Source: an uncultured Collinsella sp.
GTDB taxonomy: Bacteria > Actinomycetota > Coriobacteriia > Coriobacteriales > Coriobacteriaceae
DNA length: 9,075 nucleotides
Direction of reading: 5' to 3'
Assembly (NCBI GenBank): GCA_900751665.1
Contig: CAADSV010000164.1
Span: forward strand, 1 to 9,075
Shown: one piece after another, positions 5,907 to 9,075 of the stretch
Layout of the letters: each line of letters opens with the position of its first letter
Numbering within the stretch: the first letter of the stretch is position 1
Translations under genes and position numbers: made by a program
The notes under the pieces: generated by a model
What the model was told of the DNA's origin: nothing
Database searches by the model: none
The model's input: the letters and a program-made list of their open reading frames with translations, nothing else

Positions 5907-7127
5907 TTACTCAGTCGTCGACGAATCGTCGGTCGAACTCTTGGTGACACCCTTCAGACTCACGTTATAGGGTACGTCTTTGGGCATGGGGTTGACGGTG
6001 ATGTCGGCATCCTTCTTGTACTGCTCCAGCCACTCGCTGTACGCGGTGCTGGCCGCTTGCGTCTTCACCACGTTGGAGACGTACTTTTTGATGTCCTTGG
6101 GCACCTGCTTAATATCATCAACCTGATTATCGACATGGAAGTAGTCGGTGCACTTGATGATGTGGTAGCCATAGGTCGACTCGACGACTTCGCTCACGTC
6201 GCCCTTGTTGAGTCCCTCGAGCGCCGTCTGGTAGCTGTCGACAAAGGTGGTGAGCTTATCCCAGCCCGCATCGCCCTTCTTCTCCTTGGAACCGGTGTCC
6301 TCGGAGTACTGCTCAACGGCGTCCTCAAAGCCCAGCTCACCGGAGTTGATCTTGTCCAGGCACTCCTGCGCCTTGGCCTTGGCGGCAGCCTTGTCCTCGT
6401 CGGAAGCGTCGGAATCAACCTTGATCAGGATGTTCGACGAGCGGCGAGCGTCGTTGTAGCTGGACAGATTTTCGTTGATGTAATCGACAATCTCGCTGTC
6501 CTTGGGCTTGCTCGTGGGCGCGACGGCATCCTTGAGTTTCTGTTGCGCCAGGCTCTCCTTGAGCGAGTCCTTGTAGGTGTCCTCGGTATAGCCGTAGGTC
6601 TTGAGGGTCTTCTTAAAGGCCTTGGCTCCGCCCGCGCTCTTGCACGCGTCCTTCCAAGCCTTCTCGACCTCCTCGTCCGACACCGTCACGCCGTTCTCCT
6701 TCTGTGCCTGTTGAAGCAGAATCTGCTGCGTGTAGGAGTCGATGAGTTGCTTGCGGTACTTCTTGGGCGTGAGGTCGTTGTCAACCAGATACTGCGCCCA
6801 ATCCTCATCCTTGGTGTAGCCGTAGGACGTGCGCATGCTCATGATCTGCTTGGTCACGGTGTCCTCGGTGAGGTTGGTGCCGTTGATAGTAGCAGCAACA
6901 CCGCCGGTCAGCTTGTAGCCCGAGGTGTCCTCGGCCTGCGACATAAGGCCGGAGCACGCCATCGCCGAGACGGAAAGCAGCATCGCCAGCACGCCGATGA
7001 CCACCAGGACGATCTTGACGGTCTTAGACACGTACGTCTTGCGCTGCTTCTTGCGAGAGCTGGAGGCAGCGCGGGCCTGCTGCTCGGGCGTCGGCTCGGG
7101 CGCAGGGTTCTTTTTCTTATTTGCCAT
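5907..7127 (-). CDS. Membrane-anchored parvulin-type peptidylprolyl isomerase (SurA/PrsA-like foldase)
   Basis: A 406-residue extracytoplasmic foldase, expected to help secreted proteins fold. Order of parts: a basic, Pro/Ala-rich cytoplasmic tail (1-36), one membrane helix (about 37-58), a SurA_N-like helical region with VAATINGTNLTEDTVTKQI (from about 77) to about 205, and a PpiC-like rotamase domain at about 226-328. The domain shows RRSSNILIKV, FEDAVEQYSEDTGSKEKKGD and STYGYHIIKC. The final part is acidic and ends in Ser/Thr repeats. The first histidine of the usual xSHILV motif is Asn (N232), while the second (GYHII, His322) is kept. The ATG at 7127 has GAAAGG six bases upstream and begins MANKKKN; the frame is open to 7223, but that would run into the intergenic repeat. 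Close spacing suggests co-transcription with yqeY. Confidence 0.88.
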   Translation of the reverse strand: MANKKKNPAPEPTPEQQARAASSSRKKQRKTYVSKTVKIVLVVIGVLAMLLSVSAMACSGLMSQAEDTSGYKLTGGVAATINGTNLTEDTVTKQIMSMRTSYGYTKDEDWAQYLVDNDLTPKKYRKQLIDSYTQQILLQQAQKENGVTVSDEEVEKAWKDACKSAGGAKAFKKTLKTYGYTEDTYKDSLKESLAQQKLKDAVAPTSKPKDSEIVDYINENLSSYNDARRSSNILIKVDSDASDEDKAAAKAKAQECLDKINSGELGFEDAVEQYSEDTGSKEKKGDAGWDKLTTFVDSYQTALEGLNKGDVSEVVESTYGYHIIKCTDYFHVDNQVDDIKQVPKDIKKYVSNVVKTQAASTAYSEWLEQYKKDADITVNPMPKDVPYNVSLKGVTKSSTDDSSTTE

Positions 7128-7133
7128 AGTTGG

Positions 7134-7139
7134 CCTTTC
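7134..7139 (-). promoter_or_regulatory. Ribosome binding site fixing the foldase start
   Basis: The minus strand reads GAAAGG six bases before the ATG at 7125-7127. It decides against the in-frame ATG at 7223, which lies in repeat sequence. Confidence 0.75.
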
Positions 7140-7198
7140 GCATAACGAATCGAACAAACGCCATTGTGTCACAACGCAGCCCCCGCGGCACGCTTGGT

Positions 7199-7287
7199 GC
7201 ATTGGGGACAGGTTAATCTGCACTATTTTGGTGCAAAGGGGACAGCTCTGGCAGCCGGCAGTTAGGGACAGTCCCCAAGTGCCGGCT
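7199..7287. repeat. Cluster of GGGGACAG palindromic repeats
   Basis: Three tandem copies of the core occur on the + strand: GGGGACAG at 7204-7211 and 7238-7245, and GGGACAG at 7265-7271. Between the first two, TGCAC and GGTGCA form a small inverted repeat (7219-7235). The third lies at the centre of a 35-bp imperfect palindrome (7253-7287) with outer arms AGCCGGCA and TGCCGGCT and inner arms GGGAC and GTCCC. The cluster sits between the PTS gene stop and the foldase promoter region, with no gene in it and no T-run beside it. Confidence 0.7.
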
Positions 7288-7297
7288 CAGCCCCACC

Positions 7298-7762
7298 TTA
7301 GAAGTGACGGCGGATGGCGTCGACCATGCCCTGGGGCGTGGTCTGGCCGAGCACGTCGGCTGCGGCATCGGCGCCCATAAAGATGTTCATGAGTGCCTGC
7401 AGGGCCTCGACCTGGCCGCCCGGCTCGGCGATGCCCAGATTGATGACGATCTGCGCCGGCACCGGAGCGCCCATGCCAGCCATAGCGTTAAATGTCACGG
7501 GCGCGGCGGGCTTCACCACCGCGATATAGGGCTTGGCCACAAACCCCGGATCGGTATGCGGAATGGCAATGTTTGCCGCCGGCATGGCAAGACCCGTGGG
7601 ATAGGCATCCTCGCGCGTGCGAACGGCGTCGAGCCAACCGGATGCAATGTAGCCACGTGGTGCAAGCTCGCCCTCAAGCCGCGCGAACATCTCATCCGGC
7701 GTCGCACACTCCCAATCAAAAAACACCAGCTCAGGCGTAAACAGCGCTTCGTTATCCACCAT
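7298..7762 (-). CDS. PTS sugar transporter subunit IIA, fructose/galactitol type
   Basis: A 154-residue cytoplasmic phosphocarrier of the PTS_EIIA_2 family, which receives phosphate from HPr on a histidine and passes it to an EIIB. The active-site motif NIAIPHTD is present with His69, preceded by the typical REDAYPTGLAMP, closest to galactitol-type EIIA proteins. The C-terminal helix LQALMNIFMGADAAADVL also fits. The length is normal for a stand-alone EIIA. The ATG at 7762 follows GAGGTGAG at good spacing. No EIIB or EIIC gene is adjacent: the neighbours are purN and the foldase gene. It may therefore serve a transporter encoded elsewhere or have a regulatory role. Substrate is not determinable from EIIA alone. 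Confidence 0.88.
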   Translation of the reverse strand: MVDNEALFTPELVFFDWECATPDEMFARLEGELAPRGYIASGWLDAVRTREDAYPTGLAMPAANIAIPHTDPGFVAKPYIAVVKPAAPVTFNAMAGMGAPVPAQIVINLGIAEPGGQVEALQALMNIFMGADAAADVLGQTTPQGMVDAIRRHF

Positions 7763-7780
7763 GCGCTCACCTCTCTCACC

Positions 7781-7836
7781 TAGTCATCGGAGGCGTTCTT
7801 GAATGACTAGTCGTTAAAGACCATCCCCGATGACTA
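7781..7836. repeat. 56-bp concentric palindrome upstream of the PTS IIA gene
   Basis: Outer arms TAGTCATCGG (7781-7790) and CCGATGACTA (7827-7836) are exact inverted copies. An inner imperfect palindrome (7798-7819) around GACTAGTC has the same centre (7808/7809). The left half aligns with the left arm of the palindrome at 5267-5335 (shared pattern CAT.GG.G.C....CTT.AATGA) and the right half likewise (TT.AAG..C..CCCC.ATGA). It starts 18 bp upstream of the PTS IIA start, so it lies within or next to that gene's promoter and could also act as an operator, but its likeness to the other element favours a dispersed repeat. Confidence 0.65.
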
Positions 7837-7839
7837 CCC

Positions 7840-7882
7840 AAAACAAAAGGTGGCCACTTGCGCCTTGGCGCCAATGACCACC
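7840..7882 (-). terminator. Intrinsic terminator of purN
   Basis: On the minus strand GGTGGTCATTG pairs with CAAGTGGCCACC (with one bulge and one G-U pair), enclosing a GC-rich loop, and is followed by TTTTGTTTTG. It begins 32 bp after the purN stop, consistent with ending the purM-purN transcript. Confidence 0.75.
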
Positions 7883-7914
7883 CTGACTACTCGGCTAAAT
7901 TGTACTGTGCGCCG

Positions 7915-8616
7915 CTAGCCGCGAGGCGCGTCAATTGCGACCTTGCCGCTCTCCAGCACGTGGACGCGGCCGTCGGCGAGCATTTGCACGACCTCGGGAT
8001 ACAGCACGTGCTCAATCGCGTGGATGTGCTCCTCGAGCGTGTCGACGTCCCAGCCCTCCTCAACAGCCAGCGCGCGCTGGGCGATGATGGGGCCGTTGTC
8101 GTAGATCTCGTTGGCAAAGTGCACGGTCACACCGGTTACCTTGACGCCGCGCGCAAAGGCATCGTCGATCGCATGCGCGCCGGTAAAGCTCGGCAGCAGT
8201 GCCGGATGCAAGTTGACCACGCGGTTGGGAAACGCCGCCAGCAGCGGCGTGTGCACCATGCGCATGTAACCGGCCATGACCACATATTCGCAGCCGCGCT
8301 CGAGCAGCTCGTGCGCGATGATCTCGTCGGCGGCGATGGGGTCGGCATAGACATCCTTGGACAGCGTAAGCGTCTGGATGCCCGCGCGCTCAGCGCGCTG
8401 CAAACCCTTAGCCGAAGGACGACTCGACACCACAAGCTCAATCGAAGCGTTGAGTTTGCCGGCAGCGATCAGATCGATCAGCGCCTGCAGGTTGGTACCC
8501 GAACCGCTGATGAGCACACCGATCTTGAGCGGCTCGGCCGTATCGGTGCCGGTCGGACGGGTGTAGGGCACAAAGCCCAGGCTCGCGGCAGCAGCCATCT
8601 GCTCGTTAGCGCTCAT
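7915..8616 (-). CDS. purN: Phosphoribosylglycinamide formyltransferase
   Basis: GAR transformylase, the third step of de novo purine synthesis: it transfers a formyl group from 10-formyltetrahydrofolate to GAR. The core begins at KIGVLISGSGTNLQALID (about 31-48), the phosphate-binding end of the Rossmann-like fold. VVMAGYMRMV and NLHPALLPSFTGAHAIDDA carry the catalytic pair Asn135 and His137; VTVHFANEIYDNGPIIAQ carries the catalytic Asp173. At 233 residues it is longer than the roughly 190-210 usual because of an extra N-terminal segment of about 27 residues. The start overlaps the purM stop by 11 bp. The upstream ribosome site is weak, so coupling to purM translation is likely; an ATG six codons in (8598) is an alternative start. 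Confidence 0.95.
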   Translation of the reverse strand: MSANEQMAAAASLGFVPYTRPTGTDTAEPLKIGVLISGSGTNLQALIDLIAAGKLNASIELVVSSRPSAKGLQRAERAGIQTLTLSKDVYADPIAADEIIAHELLERGCEYVVMAGYMRMVHTPLLAAFPNRVVNLHPALLPSFTGAHAIDDAFARGVKVTGVTVHFANEIYDNGPIIAQRALAVEEGWDVDTLEEHIHAIEHVLYPEVVQMLADGRVHVLESGKVAIDAPRG

Positions 8617-9075
8617 CGGAGTACACGACCTTACCGGAGCCCTCGACGCACTCGCCCACGCGGAACGGCTTCTCGCCCAGCGCGACCAGGGCCTCGGTCA
8701 CGGCAGCCTCGTCCTCGGGGGCGACGATCAGGCACAGGCCAACGCCCATGTTGAAGGTCTTGCATGCCTCGTTGGGCGCGAGCTCGGCCTGGCGCGACAC
8801 GTAGGTGATGACGGGCGGAACGTCCCAACCCATCTCGGCGCCGTTACGGGTGACCACGGCGTCAACGTCGTCGGCAAGCGCGCGGTTGAGGTTCTCGGTG
8901 ATGCCGCCGCCGGTGATGTGGGCGATGGCGTGCACCGGAGCGCCACCGCGCAGCAGCTCCAGAATCGGCTTGACATAGATGCGCGTGGGGGCCAACAGGG
9001 CGTCTGCCAGCGATGCGCCGCCGAGTTCCTCGAGCGGACGGCTCAGCTCCTCGGCCTTAGCGGCGGCCTCGGGCG
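8606..9075 (-). CDS. purM: Phosphoribosylformylglycinamidine cyclo-ligase, C-terminal part
   Basis: AIR synthetase, which closes the imidazole ring of AIR from FGAM using ATP. Only the last 155 residues are present; the gene enters from beyond the right edge and is open to base 9075. The visible part begins near PEAAAKAEEL and contains SLADALLAPTRIYVKPILEL and AIAHITGGGITENLNRAL, diagnostic of the PurM C-terminal domain, then GWDVPPVITYV, FNMGVGLCLIV and the ending SGKVVYSDER. A TTG at 8995 is not the start, because PurM-like sequence continues upstream of it without a break. It is the upstream partner of purN in a two-gene overlap. Confidence 0.95.
   Translation of the reverse strand, partial: PEAAAKAEELSRPLEELGGASLADALLAPTRIYVKPILELLRGGAPVHAIAHITGGGITENLNRALADDVDAVVTRNGAEMGWDVPPVITYVSRQAELAPNEACKTFNMGVGLCLIVAPEDEAAVTEALVALGEKPFRVGECVEGSGKVVYSDER

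Noticed and set aside
6951..6957. Possible lipobox (MACSG) in the foldase membrane segment
   Set aside because: The residue three before Cys is Ala, not Leu or a similar residue, and the basic tail before the helix is about 36 residues, which fits a signal anchor better than a lipoprotein signal.
6057..7145. 362-codon open frame on the + strand
   Set aside because: It is antisense to the foldase gene, with a Leu/Val/Gly/Arg-rich product matching no family and no ribosome site.
7781..7836. Treating the concentric palindrome as a simple repressor operator for the PTS gene
   Set aside because: It is longer than usual operators and resembles the element at 5267-5335, which lies in a different gene context; a dispersed repeat explains both better, though an operator role is not excluded.
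7858..8754. 298-codon open frame on the + strand
   Set aside because: It is antisense to purN and the end of purM, both with diagnostic active-site motifs; it also begins inside the purN terminator.
1..9075. CRISPR array, tRNA, rRNA or insertion sequence
   Set aside because: No regularly spaced identical repeats, no cloverleaf or ribosomal sequence, and no transposase-like protein were seen in any frame.

Overview
The window (about 9.1 kb, GC-rich, strong G/C preference at third codon positions) looks like chromosomal DNA of a gut actinobacterium of class Coriobacteriia, most likely Collinsella or a close relative. The pointers are a membrane protein fused to a C-terminal LuxR helix-turn-helix, a regulator architecture abundant in that class, and intergenic palindromes carrying a GGGGACAG core. 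The genus is an inference from gene style; no marker gene is present. Apart from the first gene, every gene lies on the minus strand.

Layout. Positions 1-1285 (+) carry a membrane-LuxR regulator whose N-terminus is missing or frame-shifted within the window. A perfect hairpin at 1290-1330 separates it from a convergent cytidylate-kinase-like gene (1337-1960, -). Positions 1961-2131 contain no gene but hold a large nested hairpin (2032-2125) that folds best as + strand RNA. Positions 2132-5161 (-) are a complete polar amino-acid ABC importer operon in the order ATPase, binding lipoprotein with a Tat-like signal, permease, permease. Positions 5162-5408 hold its likely promoter, a long palindromic repeat and the terminator of the next gene. 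Positions 5409-7127 (-) carry a membrane-anchored parvulin-type foldase gene followed by a YqeY gene. Positions 7128-7297 hold a cluster of GGGGACAG palindromes. Positions 7298-7762 (-) encode a lone PTS EIIA protein of the fructose/galactitol type, with a second long palindrome just upstream. Positions 7915-9075 (-) are the purM-purN pair of de novo purine synthesis, overlapping by 11 bp; purM runs off the window edge.

How they work together. The ABC genes form one transport unit and purM-purN one biosynthetic unit. The foldase and yqeY genes are closely spaced and may be co-transcribed. The other genes look like independent housekeeping or regulatory loci. The least explained content is intergenic: two long palindromes (5267-5335 and 7781-7836) that resemble each other arm for arm, further GGGGACAG palindromes at 1290-1330 and 7199-7287, and the separate structured element at 2032-2125. 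No CRISPR array, tRNA, rRNA or transposase gene was seen.
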